Shown: positions 18,387 to 27,449, counted from the stretch's first letter. The stretch: DNA of 64,000 nucleotides from Vibrio astriarenae (GCF_010587385.1 NZ_CP047475.1:1426001-1490000); one strand, 5' to 3'. A program made the numbers and translations. The notes: a model not told the origin generated them from the sequence alone.

Positions 18387-19265
18387 TTAGTCGGTAAAAA
18401 TCGCGGTCATTTTGCGATAAGCACTTGGCGAAGTGCCGTGTAACTGTTTGAAGTTACGATTGAAGCTCGAAACGGTTGGAAAACCAACGCGAAATCCAAT
18501 ATCAGCGACGCCAAGTTTTGTTTCGATTAATAGGGTTGCGGCGGCCTCGGCACGAATCTGCGTAATATAGCTCATGGGGGATTGCCCTGTTTGTTGTTTA
18601 AAGGCTCGGCAGAACGCATTTTTGTTCATGCTGGTCCGGTTCGCCAGGACTTCTAAGTCAAACTCTCGATGATAGTTGTGATGCATCCAGTCAATCGATG
18701 CAGATATTTTCGTGCTAGGTTGCACTTCGAGTTGGGCATCAACATGGTTCGCTAGATACTCGCACTGTCCATGTCGACTGATATCGGAGAGCAAAGAGAG
18801 GAACTGAATGACCGAACTGACGCCATTGCTGCCTATCAGTGATGAGACATTGTCAAATAGATAACTCGGAGCCGAACGTATGACCAACCCATGCCGCGAG
18901 TCTGAGATCATCTGTGCAATACGCGATAACTCAGGCGTATCAGAAAATAGGCTACCAAAACAGTCGGGTGTAAATTGAAGCACATAAGAGCAGAGAGGTT
19001 TCTTTGAGTCAGTCGCGTGAGAGGTGAAACGGTGAGGAATATCGGCGCCAATTAAAAAGAGATCACCTTCTTTGAAACTTGCGGTGCTACTGCCAACCAG
19101 TACCTCTCCATGCCCCTTAGTGATAAATACCAGTTCAGTTTCATGGTGAAAGTGATAAGGGTGTTCGAATTCTGCAGATTCAAATTGGTATGCAGTGAAC
19201 GAGCGATCTCTTCTTGTTATGGTTTCAGCCATTGCTTTCAAAGAAGGTACCCTCAGTGTCGTCAT
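18387..19265 (-). CDS. AraC family transcriptional regulator with N-terminal cupin
   Basis: An AraC/XylS regulator of about 292 residues. The N-terminal half is a cupin-like sensor (EHPYHFHHETELVFITKGHGEVLVG, split by the usual strands). The C-terminal half holds two helix-turn-helix motifs, ending in DIGFRVGFPTVSSFNRNFKQ and GTSPSAYRK, the canonical AraC signature. The longest frame opens with TTG at 19298; ATG at 19265 is preferred, with ATG at 19232 as an alternative. It is divergent from the PfkB-SSS cluster, so it most likely senses the sugar used by that cluster and activates it. It is separate from the TTGGTnnACCAA regulon, since no such palindrome was found in the shared promoter. Confidence 0.9.
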   Translation of the reverse strand: MTTLRVPSLKAMAETITRRDRSFTAYQFESAEFEHPYHFHHETELVFITKGHGEVLVGSSTASFKEGDLFLIGADIPHRFTSHATDSKKPLCSYVLQFTPDCFGSLFSDTPELSRIAQMISDSRHGLVIRSAPSYLFDNVSSLIGSNGVSSVIQFLSLLSDISRHGQCEYLANHVDAQLEVQPSTKISASIDWMHHNYHREFDLEVLANRTSMNKNAFCRAFKQQTGQSPMSYITQIRAEAAATLLIETKLGVADIGFRVGFPTVSSFNRNFKQLHGTSPSAYRKMTAIFTD

Positions 19266-19599
19266 ATAGATAGGTATAGAATAAAGACTATAGATCAATA
19301 GGGTAAGTGATCGGTTTCACGGTTTTGTTTAATGCTAATTATTGATCATTTTGCGCAAATTTCTGCGCAGATCGTTTGTTTATATCACTCTATGATAATC
19401 ACAGTGACTGGAATGGTGGCTCACAGGTAATCAATTCTGAAATATCACGACTGATTATAATACTCCACTCATACTGGCTAAGAATCCTCGAAAGAAAACG
19501 CGTATAGATTTTGAAACCATGGTAATCAAAATCCATTTAACTGGGGCTTAGCAAGTGAAACCTAATTGTTGACGGTAATGTCGGTGACAGGGGGAAATC
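19266..19599. promoter_or_regulatory. Divergent promoter region of the AraC regulator and PfkB-SSS cluster
   Basis: A 334-bp region without a gene. It contains two copies of the self-complementary hexamer TGCGCA at 19352 and 19364, 12 bp apart, within an AT-rich stretch, and an AT-rich TATGATAAT at 19391-19399 that could be a -10 element. These are candidate AraC-type sites only; no TTGGTnnACCAA palindrome was seen. Confidence 0.35.
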
Positions 19600-20544
19600 A
19601 TGAAAACAGTGGCTTGTGTCGGGATGGCGGTGGCTGACTTGATCGTTGGCCCACTAGAATCCTTCGAGTTTTGTGACGACGTAACCTTGGTTGATCACGT
19701 CAATGTTAAGCCAGGAGGCGATGCGGCAAATGTCGCGTTAAATTTGGCTGCGATGGGAGTGGATGTCAGTCTTTATTCAAAGCTTGGAGATGACTTGTTT
19801 GGCCGTCACCTATTGAAGGTATATCGCGTGCGTGGAATTGGGACCAAAACACTCTCTATTTCAAAGAAACACGCAACGGCGGTTGCGATAGGTTTAGTTC
19901 AACATGATGGCGAGCGTGTTTTTCTTTATCAAGGTGGAGCAGTGGATGCACTGACAATGGATGACATTAAAATTGGCGATGTTCTGGCGAAGGATATCCT
20001 CCATACCAGTGGTTTTTACCTGTTACCTGGATTAGAAAACAGTGGGTTAACCGAGTTGTTTTATACCGCGAAGCGGCAAGGGAAAATGACCTCACTCGAT
20101 GTTGGATGGGATGTCCAAGGCCGGTGGCTAGAGAAAATAGAGTCTCTTTTACCTTCGCTTACTTACTTTTTGCCCACTCTCAAGGAAGCGCAGCAAATCG
20201 CGCAGAAAATCTCGATTGAAGACTGTGCAGCCTTTTTTATTAGAAAAGGCGTTGAGGTTGTCGTGATTAACGCGGGCGTTGAAGGGGCCTATGTTTGTGA
20301 AGGGGAACGAAGCTATTGGGTTCATGGTGAACCGATGAGAAAAATCATTGACACTACCGGTGCAGGAGATGGCTTTGTTAGTGGGTTCCTAGCTGCAATA
20401 GCACGTGGCTATAGCATTTTTGAGGCGGTTAACGTCGCTAACAGAGCAGGGGCTGCGGTTATGCAACAGTATGGAAGCAGCGGCGCAATTACTCACTTTG
20501 AACAAGTGGATACTGCTAAAAAGTGTCATGACACAGTTATTTGA
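19600..20544 (+). CDS. PfkB family carbohydrate kinase
   Basis: A 314-residue ribokinase-fold sugar kinase. The N-terminal VKPGGDAANVALNLAAMG and C-terminal DTTGAGDGFVSGF motifs, including the catalytic Asp, are intact. GGGGGA lies just ahead of the ATG. It is the first gene of a rightward cluster that includes an SSS symporter, an aldehyde dehydrogenase, an APH-fold kinase and an enolase paralogue. The substrate is probably a sugar or keto-sugar imported by the symporter, but no feature separates fructokinase, ribokinase or KDG-kinase types. It is not a close copy of the kdgK gene in this window. Confidence 0.9.
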   Translation: MKTVACVGMAVADLIVGPLESFEFCDDVTLVDHVNVKPGGDAANVALNLAAMGVDVSLYSKLGDDLFGRHLLKVYRVRGIGTKTLSISKKHATAVAIGLVQHDGERVFLYQGGAVDALTMDDIKIGDVLAKDILHTSGFYLLPGLENSGLTELFYTAKRQGKMTSLDVGWDVQGRWLEKIESLLPSLTYFLPTLKEAQQIAQKISIEDCAAFFIRKGVEVVVINAGVEGAYVCEGERSYWVHGEPMRKIIDTTGAGDGFVSGFLAAIARGYSIFEAVNVANRAGAAVMQQYGSSGAITHFEQVDTAKKCHDTVI

Positions 20545-20624
20545 AACGTCGGCAGAGTATCGAGAAATAATAGTGTTACAAGGCGAACAATCTAAAAGCA
20601 ATAAACCAAAACGATAACAAAGAA

Positions 20625-20645
20625 AGCGCCGCTTAAGGCGGCGCT
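20625..20645 (+). repeat. Perfect GC-rich hairpin between the PfkB and SSS genes
   Basis: AGCGCCGC and GCGGCGCT form a perfect 8-bp stem with a five-base loop and no following T run. It is probably an intercistronic stem that alters mRNA stability or readthrough rather than a complete terminator. Confidence 0.6.
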
Positions 20646-20737
20646 AAAAGACAACAACAGTGAAGAGATGATTTTCAACCATTAGTGCTCAAAAGAAGCG
20701 CAATGGAATCCAATAACGTGAAAACAAAGGAATTACT

Positions 20738-22333
20738 ATGATTATTCCAATCTCATTTGCTTTAGTGACAGGGGCGGTAGCGCTCGGGTCGTGGTATAAA
20801 GTTCGAAGTAAAAAGCGTGAACAAGAGTCCGCTACCTCCTATTTTCTGGCGGGCAGAGGGTTAACTGGTGTACTTATTGCGTCCTCATTGATGCTAACTA
20901 ACCTTTCTACCGAGCAGTTGGTTGGTCTCAATGCACAGGGCTACACAGCTAATATGACGCCGATGGCATGGGAAGTGTGTGCAGCGTTAACCCTGGTCGT
21001 GGTGGCTCTTTATTTGTTACCCAAATATCTCAGTGGCGGTGTGACGACCATTCCCGAATTTATTGAAGGCCGTTTCGGCAAAAGCACGATGTACTTTTGT
21101 ACCTTCCTATTTCTCTTCGGTTATGTGTTGAACCTCTTACCCCCAATTCTATATACAGGTTCGGTGGCCCTTGGGGGAATCTTTGATATTTCTGGCATTT
21201 TCCAAGTCTCTTACTGGGGCAGTATTTGGATAATGGTGGTTTCTATTGGTCTGGTAGGGGCGTGTTACGCCGTTTTTGGTGGTCTTAAAGCGATCGCCTA
21301 TTCCGATACATTTAACGGTGTTGGTTTGCTTGTAGGTGGTGTGGTCCTTATTCCGCTATTTGGCTTGTCAGCGTTGGGAGAAGGCAGTGTTGTAGCCGGC
21401 TTCCAGCACCTCATGACCGAACATCCCGAAAAGCTCAATGCGATCGGTGGTAAAGACGATCCGGTTCCTTTCTCAACCTTTTTCACCGGTATGTTGATTC
21501 TCAATCTCTTCTATTGGGGAACAAACCAGTCGATTATTCAACGAGCATTAGGCGCACAAAACCTCGCAGAAGGACAAAAAGGGGTACTGTGGGCAGGTAT
21601 GTTGAAGCTACTGGGTCCATTCTTCTTACTGATCCCAGGTATTATCGCGTATGCGATGTTTGGTCCTGATCTACCTAACGGTGAAGTTGCTTACCCAATG
21701 TTGGTCCGTGAGGTGTTGCCGACGCCTTTGATTGGTTTCTTTGCTGCAGTTTTGTTTGGTGCAATTCTGAGCTCATTTAACAGTGTATTACACAGTACTT
21801 CTACCTTGTTTACCTTGAACGTGTATAAGCCACTGATTAACAAGAATGCAAACGACCGTGATCTTGTTAGAACCGGTAAGATGTTCGGTGCGGTCGTGGG
21901 ATTGTTTGCGATCTTGGTTGCGCCATTTATCTTTTATGCCCCCGAGGGTTTCTACCAGTATTTCCAAACCATCAATAGTTTCTATATGGCGCCGATGTTC
22001 ACCATCATTGTGGTGGGCTTGGTGACAAAGCGTGTCCCGGCGATGGCAGCAAACATCGGTATTGTAGTGTTTATGCTAGCTTATGCACTGACAAGTTTTG
22101 TGTTTAAACCTGACATTCATTTCCTACACCTAACAGGCATATTATTCCTCGCAACAGCGGCTTTGATGCTGGTGATCGGACACTTCTTCCCACAAAAAGA
22201 GGTGTATGAACCAGAAGCAAAAGATGAAGTTGAATTGACGCCTTGGAAACACGCTAAAAGGTTCTCTGGTGTGATCTGCATTGGTGTTATTGCACTTTAT
22301 GTCATTTTCTCGCCTTTGGGGATTGCTCAGTAG
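20738..22333 (+). CDS. Sodium/solute symporter family (SSS) transporter, sugar (SGLT-like) type
   Basis: A 531-residue protein with about 14 membrane helices. The TSYFLAGRGLTG, TIPEFIEGRFG, FGGLKAIAYSDTFNG and NLFYWGTNQSIIQRALGA segments match the Vibrio Na+/galactose transporter vSGLT subgroup closely in position. It would import a sugar with Na+. AAGGA precedes the ATG. It lies about 190 bp after the PfkB gene, separated by a hairpin, and about 215 bp before the aldehyde dehydrogenase. The sugar itself cannot be read from the sequence; galactose or another agar-derived sugar would suit the genomic setting. Confidence 0.92.
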   Translation: MIIPISFALVTGAVALGSWYKVRSKKREQESATSYFLAGRGLTGVLIASSLMLTNLSTEQLVGLNAQGYTANMTPMAWEVCAALTLVVVALYLLPKYLSGGVTTIPEFIEGRFGKSTMYFCTFLFLFGYVLNLLPPILYTGSVALGGIFDISGIFQVSYWGSIWIMVVSIGLVGACYAVFGGLKAIAYSDTFNGVGLLVGGVVLIPLFGLSALGEGSVVAGFQHLMTEHPEKLNAIGGKDDPVPFSTFFTGMLILNLFYWGTNQSIIQRALGAQNLAEGQKGVLWAGMLKLLGPFFLLIPGIIAYAMFGPDLPNGEVAYPMLVREVLPTPLIGFFAAVLFGAILSSFNSVLHSTSTLFTLNVYKPLINKNANDRDLVRTGKMFGAVVGLFAILVAPFIFYAPEGFYQYFQTINSFYMAPMFTIIVVGLVTKRVPAMAANIGIVVFMLAYALTSFVFKPDIHFLHLTGILFLATAALMLVIGHFFPQKEVYEPEAKDEVELTPWKHAKRFSGVICIGVIALYVIFSPLGIAQ

Positions 22334-22549
22334 GTGAACTATTTTAGGCAAGCCGGCGGTGCAACGCCTTCCTGCTAAGCTGTCGGCTGCCTTTCTTTGA
22401 CAATAAAACTGCCTTTTACGGTGGTGAAATCACTACCTGAAACCGAGCTGGTTTTATAGGTGAAAGCGCACATTGAAGTGGTAGTCCTTACGTTTCAATT
22501 GTGACAGCAAGTCCTCATGATCAATCCAATAACACAAGGAGTGTTTGTT

Positions 22550-24028
22550 ATGACAATCCAGACGTTACACCCTAAAACTTTATCTTTTTTAGAAACCAAA
22601 CCACTTCCAATGTTTGTCAACGGAGAATGGAAAAGCACGAAACACACATTAAGCGTGGAAAACCCGGCAACGGGTTCGCAGATTGCCCAAGTCTGTTTGG
22701 CAGACGCACAAGATGTAGATAGTGCAGTGATGGTGGCAGAGAGTGCGTTTGCACCATGGGCAGCATTAAGCCCTGCGAAAAGGGCTGACAAATTAACCAA
22801 GCTCGCGGAGCTTATTCAGAGAGATGCTCAAGTGCTCGCCGATTTAGAGTGCGTTGATGTGGGTAAGCCTGTTGCTGCGGCGATGGGGTTCGACGTGCCT
22901 TTTGCTGCTCAATGCTTTGAGTATTTTGCACAGGTCGCGCAAGAAACAGAGTATGAGATTGAGCTGGGTTTAGAAGTGACCGATAGCCAGACAATAAAGC
23001 GACCTTATGGTGTGGCGGCTTTTGTTTTTCCATGGAATTTCCCTTTGACGCTCTGTGCTTGGGGCATCGCACCAGCGTTGGCTGCGGGAAATACTGTCGT
23101 CATCAAGCCGGCCTCAGAGACACCGTTATCCACCCTGTATCTAGCGAAACTCTGCGAAGAGGCTGGATTTCCAAGAGGCGTCGTCAATGTGGTCACTGGA
23201 CAAGGAAGAGTTGCAGGTGAAGCGTTAATCAATCATCCAAAAATCAAGCTTATGTCGTTTACAGGATCGACAGAGGTGGGTAAGCACATTGGTGAAGTGT
23301 GTGGAAGAAACTTGGTTCCGGCGAAACTAGAGCTTGGTGGTAAAGGTGCTGCTGTTGTGTGCCGCGACGCCGATGTTGATGCCGCAGTCGAAGGGCTGAC
23401 TGGTGCGCTAACTCTCAATGCTGGGCAAGTATGTTGTACCGCTTCTCGATGGTACGTACACGATTCGATATACGATGAGTTTGTCGCTAAAGCGAAACAA
23501 GCGTTCGAAGCAATTCCTATCGGTAATGGCTTGGATTCGGAATCGGTTATGGGACCGATGTGCACTCACAGACAGATGAGCAAAGTATTGCAATGTATTG
23601 CTGAAGCGCAAGCTGCCGGAGCCGAGATTGTTACAGGTGGTGACAGGGTCACTGATGATGAGCGACTAAAAGGTTACTTTGTTCAGCCTACATTGCTGGC
23701 TGGCAAAGATGATAACCCGTGGGCACAAGAAGAAATTTTTGGTCCAGTGGCCTTCTTACTCAAATTTACTGATGAAGATGAAGTCGTTGAGCGTGCAAAT
23801 CGTAACCCTTACGGTCTTGCCAATAGCGTGTGGACTCAAGATATGGTTAAAGCAAAAGATATCGCTGCGCGCTTGGTGTCAGGTAATAGTTGGATCAACG
23901 CTCACAATGTCTTTGAGTATGGGCTTCATTATGGTGCTTGTAATCAAAGTGGTTGCGGTGGTGGTGTCAACAGTCGCGCCACATTCGAAGGTTATCTCAG
24001 ACACCAGTCTGTGGCGGCAATCCGATAG
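22550..24028 (+). CDS. NAD(P)-dependent aldehyde dehydrogenase
   Basis: A 492-residue ALDH-superfamily enzyme. Coenzyme and active-site motifs are present: FPWNFPLTLCAWGIAPALAAG, SFTGSTEVGK, ELGGKG with the general-base Glu, and the catalytic Cys in LNAGQVCCTASR. AAGGAG at 22536-22541 supports ATG at 22550. It heads a tight three-gene unit: nine bases to the APH-fold kinase, which overlaps the enolase paralogue by one base. That order suggests aldehyde to acid, then phosphorylation, then an enolase-type reaction. In agar degraders an ALDH also makes 3,6-anhydro-L-galactonate, so this gene is an alternative candidate for that step. The exact aldehyde is unknown. Confidence 0.92.
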   Translation: MTIQTLHPKTLSFLETKPLPMFVNGEWKSTKHTLSVENPATGSQIAQVCLADAQDVDSAVMVAESAFAPWAALSPAKRADKLTKLAELIQRDAQVLADLECVDVGKPVAAAMGFDVPFAAQCFEYFAQVAQETEYEIELGLEVTDSQTIKRPYGVAAFVFPWNFPLTLCAWGIAPALAAGNTVVIKPASETPLSTLYLAKLCEEAGFPRGVVNVVTGQGRVAGEALINHPKIKLMSFTGSTEVGKHIGEVCGRNLVPAKLELGGKGAAVVCRDADVDAAVEGLTGALTLNAGQVCCTASRWYVHDSIYDEFVAKAKQAFEAIPIGNGLDSESVMGPMCTHRQMSKVLQCIAEAQAAGAEIVTGGDRVTDDERLKGYFVQPTLLAGKDDNPWAQEEIFGPVAFLLKFTDEDEVVERANRNPYGLANSVWTQDMVKAKDIAARLVSGNSWINAHNVFEYGLHYGACNQSGCGGGVNSRATFEGYLRHQSVAAIR

Positions 24029-24037
24029 AGGTTATGC

Positions 24038-25012
24038 ATGATTTTAGACATATTGAAAAAGCACAATGTCGTCTGTAAAGATCATGCGACAGCCACTCCG
24101 CTAACAGGCGGAGTGAGCTGTGAGATCTATTTAGTCGAAGATGATAATAGCCGTTTAGTGGTTAAACGGGCATTAGAGAAGCTCAAAGTAGAAAAAGAGT
24201 GGTTCGCAGATACCAGTCGTAATCTGTATGAGCAACGCTATTTGAAATACGTTGGTGAGCGCTTTCCTCAGTACGTTCCAAAAATACTGCACTCTTTTGA
24301 AAAAGAGCGTCTGTTTACGATGGAGTATTTTCCAGAGCGTTTTAAAGATTGGAAGAAAGCGTTGATGAAAGGGGAAGTGAGCGCAACGATAGCAAACCAT
24401 ATCGGCCAAGCACTGGGCAATATTCATAAATCGAGCTGGCAAGATCCCGATGCAGAGGCTCAATTTGATTCTGATAACAATTTTTATCAGTTGAGGTTAG
24501 AGCCTTACTTTGAATCCATGCTTGAAGAGCACCATGACCTTAACACACAGCTAAAGTCTCTTTGTTTATCAGTGAGCACCACGAAAAAATGCTTAGTCCA
24601 TGGTGATTTCAGTCCGAAGAATATTCTGGTATCAGACGATGAAGTGAAAATCGTCGATTGTGAGGTTGCTTGGTATGGTGACCCAGCGTTCGACGTCGCG
24701 TTTATGTTGCATCATTTGATGCTGAAAGCGATGCACTTCAATGATCCTCATTACGTCAATGCTGCCGATGAATTTCTAGCAGCCTACAAAAGTGCTGTGG
24801 GAGAAGGGCTCTATCTTGAGGTAAATGAAGCGAAAGTCGCAAAGTTAGTTGCTGCGATGATGCTTGCACGCATCGATGGTAAATCACCTGTCGAATATCT
24901 ATCAGAGCAGGAAAAAACCACAATGAGGTCCAGCCTCAAAGCCCTACTTAAACAGACATTTACGACAGTTCACCATTTAACAGAAGAGCTAGGATTAAGG
25001 AGCAATAAATAA
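24038..25012 (+). CDS. APH/choline-kinase-fold phosphotransferase
   Basis: A 324-residue small-molecule kinase of the aminoglycoside phosphotransferase fold. The Brenner-type catalytic loop HGDFSPKNILV and the metal-binding VDCEVAWYGDPAFDVAF are intact. The family phosphorylates hydroxyl groups on diverse metabolites (choline, methylthioribose, hydroxylysine, homoserine), and resistance is unlikely here. Its stop overlaps the enolase start by one base (TAATG), implying translational coupling. Between an aldehyde dehydrogenase and an enolase paralogue, it would plausibly phosphorylate a hydroxy acid; glycerate-like acids are the simplest idea. No close homologue with known function is recognised. 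Confidence 0.85.
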   Translation: MILDILKKHNVVCKDHATATPLTGGVSCEIYLVEDDNSRLVVKRALEKLKVEKEWFADTSRNLYEQRYLKYVGERFPQYVPKILHSFEKERLFTMEYFPERFKDWKKALMKGEVSATIANHIGQALGNIHKSSWQDPDAEAQFDSDNNFYQLRLEPYFESMLEEHHDLNTQLKSLCLSVSTTKKCLVHGDFSPKNILVSDDEVKIVDCEVAWYGDPAFDVAFMLHHLMLKAMHFNDPHYVNAADEFLAAYKSAVGEGLYLEVNEAKVAKLVAAMMLARIDGKSPVEYLSEQEKTTMRSSLKALLKQTFTTVHHLTEELGLRSNK

Positions 25013-26310
25013 TGAAGATTTTATCTGTTGATGCTTATCAGATTTTTGACTCTCGAGGTCAGCCCACCGTTGAGGCTGTGGTGATATTAGAAAATGGTGT
25101 ACAGGGTATCGGCTTAGTCCCTTCCGGTGCATCGACTGGACAATTTGAAGCGTTAGAGTTACGTGATGGTGATAAAGCCCGTTTTTTAGGAAAATCGGTA
25201 TACCAAGCAATCACCAATATAAAAACTGAACTCGCACCAGCGCTAAAAGGCAAAAGCGTTAATCAGCAATCTGAGTTAGATAAGCTTATGTGCGAGATTG
25301 ACGGGACAGCGAACAAGTCTCGCTTAGGTGCTAATGCGATATTAGGCGTTTCATTAGCGATAGCTGATGCCAATGCCAAAAATCACGGACTACCGCTATT
25401 TAAAACACTGTCGCCAAACTGCTCTGCCAATTTGCTCCCACTACCGGAAATCCAATTAGTGGGAGGGGGGGCTCATGCGCAGTGGCGCACAGATATCCAA
25501 GACTTCTTACTAATAGTGAATGGTGCAAAAACCTACAACGAAACGCTAGAGGTCACTTACAACATCTATCGAACCGCCGAAATGATGTTGAAAGAGCGTG
25601 GGTTATTAGCAGGTGCAGCAGATGAAGGTGGTTTCTGGCCAACTTTTGATAGCCACGAAGCCATCTTTGAGTTTGTCGTTGAAGCCATTGCTATGGCCGG
25701 TTATCAGCCGGGCATTGAAGTCTCTATATCCTTGGATATTGCAGCGAGCGATCTATACGCCAATGGTCGCTACCACTTACCTTTGGATGGCAAAAGCTAT
25801 ACGTCAGAAGAGTTTTTGGCTTTGATGTTGGATTGGTGTGAGCGCTATCCAGTCTTGTCAATTGAGGACCCATTCGCCGACACGGACTTCGCGGCTTGGA
25901 AAGCCTTTACTCACGCTGTGGGAGATCGAATTCAAGTGATTGGTGATGACTTGTTTACCACCAATCTAACGCGGATCGAGCTGGGTATTGAACAGAAACT
26001 CGCAAACAGTGTTCTCATCAAATTGAATCAAGTTGGTACGGTATCAGAAACTCTGCAAGCCATAGCGATGACGCAAGAGGCAGGTTGGTTGCCTGTAGTC
26101 TCAGCTCGCTCAGGGGAAACCGAAGATGCATTTATTAGTCACCTAGCGGTGGCAACCAACTCAGGCCAACTGAAAGTCGGTTCTTTTACCCGCAGTGAGC
26201 GAATGGTGAAGTGGAATGAGGTCATTCGTATTGAGCGCGCTTTGGAGGGACAAGCTAATTTCGTTGGTGGTGACATCTTTAATAAATTGAGAGAGTTAGA
26301 GCTGGTATAA
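25012..26310 (+). CDS. Divergent enolase paralogue (phosphopyruvate hydratase-like)
   Basis: A 432-residue enolase-fold protein of full length. Kept residues (E. coli numbers in brackets): His155 (159), catalytic Glu205 (209), metal ligands Asp242, Glu285 and Asp312 (246, 290, 317), catalytic Lys337 (342), Arg366-Ser367 and Lys388 (393). Two substrate-site positions differ: Asp164 replaces Glu168, and Ala365 replaces His370 in the usual SHRSGETED loop. The catalytic pair remains, so an enolase-type reaction on a different or larger substrate is plausible. AAGGAG precedes the ATG, the gene is coupled to the APH-fold kinase, and a strong terminator follows. It is unlikely to be the housekeeping enolase, which normally sits beside pyrG. 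Confidence 0.88.
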   Translation: MKILSVDAYQIFDSRGQPTVEAVVILENGVQGIGLVPSGASTGQFEALELRDGDKARFLGKSVYQAITNIKTELAPALKGKSVNQQSELDKLMCEIDGTANKSRLGANAILGVSLAIADANAKNHGLPLFKTLSPNCSANLLPLPEIQLVGGGAHAQWRTDIQDFLLIVNGAKTYNETLEVTYNIYRTAEMMLKERGLLAGAADEGGFWPTFDSHEAIFEFVVEAIAMAGYQPGIEVSISLDIAASDLYANGRYHLPLDGKSYTSEEFLALMLDWCERYPVLSIEDPFADTDFAAWKAFTHAVGDRIQVIGDDLFTTNLTRIELGIEQKLANSVLIKLNQVGTVSETLQAIAMTQEAGWLPVVSARSGETEDAFISHLAVATNSGQLKVGSFTRSERMVKWNEVIRIERALEGQANFVGGDIFNKLRELELV

Positions 26311-26339
26311 AGCACTTTGAGCTTATTGGCAATGGCAGG

Positions 26340-26371
26340 CGCCGACGGTGATTCATCGTCGGCGTTTTTTT
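26340..26371 (+). terminator. Strong terminator after the enolase paralogue
   Basis: CGCCGACG (26340-26347) and CGTCGGCG (26357-26364) flank a nine-base loop and are followed by seven T. It closes the ALDH-kinase-enolase operon. Confidence 0.92.
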
Positions 26372-26376
26372 ATTGG

Positions 26377-27135
26377 CTAGTAAAGGTTGAGTTGGCGTTG
26401 ATAAGTACTTTCGTTAGTGTTGTAACGAAATGAACCCGATAGGGCATTAAAGTATTGAACTAACGGAGCTTCTTGACCCAAAAATTGATTATCTAGCGCG
26501 GATTCGTTCTCACATCCATTGTCAACACGATTAGATGTTGGCGAAGTGTAGACGCAGTCGTACTGCTGTGTATTGTCGTTCCAGCGTTTGGTTTTGCTGG
26601 TGGTTCCAATAGTGGCACTTGCCTGCTTAATATTGTCGAAATCGAAGTTGTCGACGACTTCTATGCGGTCGAAGGGAAACTCACCTGAAAACACAGCTTT
26701 CCTCATTGTAGGCGTACTGGAACTGCTCAGTGACTTGTCAGAAAACTCTTCTGTCGCGATGCCGGGGCGAATTTTGCGCGTTGCATGCAAGTTAGTTCTA
26801 TTGTTCGCGGTGTAAAATCTGAGCGAAAGAATACCGTCTTCCTCTACAGGCTGACCAAACTCAAACCACTCATACAGTGTCTCAGTTGTTCGGTATGTGG
26901 TTTTAGCGGGGGCGCATTCACTGTGTAAAACCTGACGTCCAAATTGGCTGTATCCAATTCGGGTTTCTCTGCCAGTGTCGATTCGATACACATCTCGCGT
27001 GCCAAACGAGCCATCAATATCACGATTATCAACGGTGGTGCAGCGAGAGCCTCCACTCACGATGGAGATATTACACCCTGAAAGAAACAGGGCTAAGAAG
27101 AGAGCAACTGCAATGCGATTAACATAGAACATCAT
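26377..27135 (-). CDS. Putative lipoprotein of unknown function
   Basis: A 252-residue protein with a lipoprotein signal peptide ending in LFLSGC, Cys21 being the predicted lipidated residue. The mature part is rich in Thr, Asn and Asp, has several cysteines and no recognised domain. GGAGG lies directly upstream of two adjacent ATG codons (27135 and 27132). It is divergent from the GH16 agarase and shares its promoter region, which contains sugar-acid-type operators. A role in polysaccharide binding or sensing at the cell surface is conceivable, but nothing in the sequence proves it. Confidence 0.6.
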   Translation of the reverse strand: MMFYVNRIAVALFLALFLSGCNISIVSGGSRCTTVDNRDIDGSFGTRDVYRIDTGRETRIGYSQFGRQVLHSECAPAKTTYRTTETLYEWFEFGQPVEEDGILSLRFYTANNRTNLHATRKIRPGIATEEFSDKSLSSSSTPTMRKAVFSGEFPFDRIEVVDNFDFDNIKQASATIGTTSKTKRWNDNTQQYDCVYTSPTSNRVDNGCENESALDNQFLGQEAPLVQYFNALSGSFRYNTNESTYQRQLNLY

Positions 27136-27334
27136 ATACCTCCGTTATCGCTGTATCTATAAGTCTTACATAGACTGAGGGGGTTGCAAGTTTGCCACTG
27201 TGTGTCTTTTACCGTGACATGGGAAAGTCAAAGAACAAGAAAATCTTTATTGGATTAGGTGAGCAGGCCTCTCTTATTTTCAGTAGCTTGAGATCACCCT
27301 TACTACACGTTTAGTGGTATTGAATAGTCAATTA

Positions 27335-27382
27335 TTTGTTAACCAAAGGTCTCATTTTGGTAAATTAAAACTGGTTAATTGG
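27335..27382. promoter_or_regulatory. Cluster of TTGGTnnACCAA-like sites ahead of the agarase
   Basis: TTTGTTAACCAA at 27335-27346 is one base off the consensus. Weaker half-site matches follow at 27357 (TTGGTAAATTAA) and 27371 (CTGGTTAATTGG). They lie 65-110 bp before the agarase start and suggest control by the same FadR-type regulator. Confidence 0.45.
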
Positions 27383-27449
27383 TCAATGTTTGATCTATCT
27401 TTGTTCGCGAGTAGAAACTTACTCTTCATAAACAAACAAAGGAATGAGA

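Noticed and set aside
22495..23072. Antisense open frames over the aldehyde dehydrogenase
   Set aside because: They mirror a well-supported gene, lack ribosome-binding sites and show no domain.
25012..26310. Housekeeping enolase
   Set aside because: Two substrate-site substitutions and a catabolic operon setting argue against the glycolytic enzyme.
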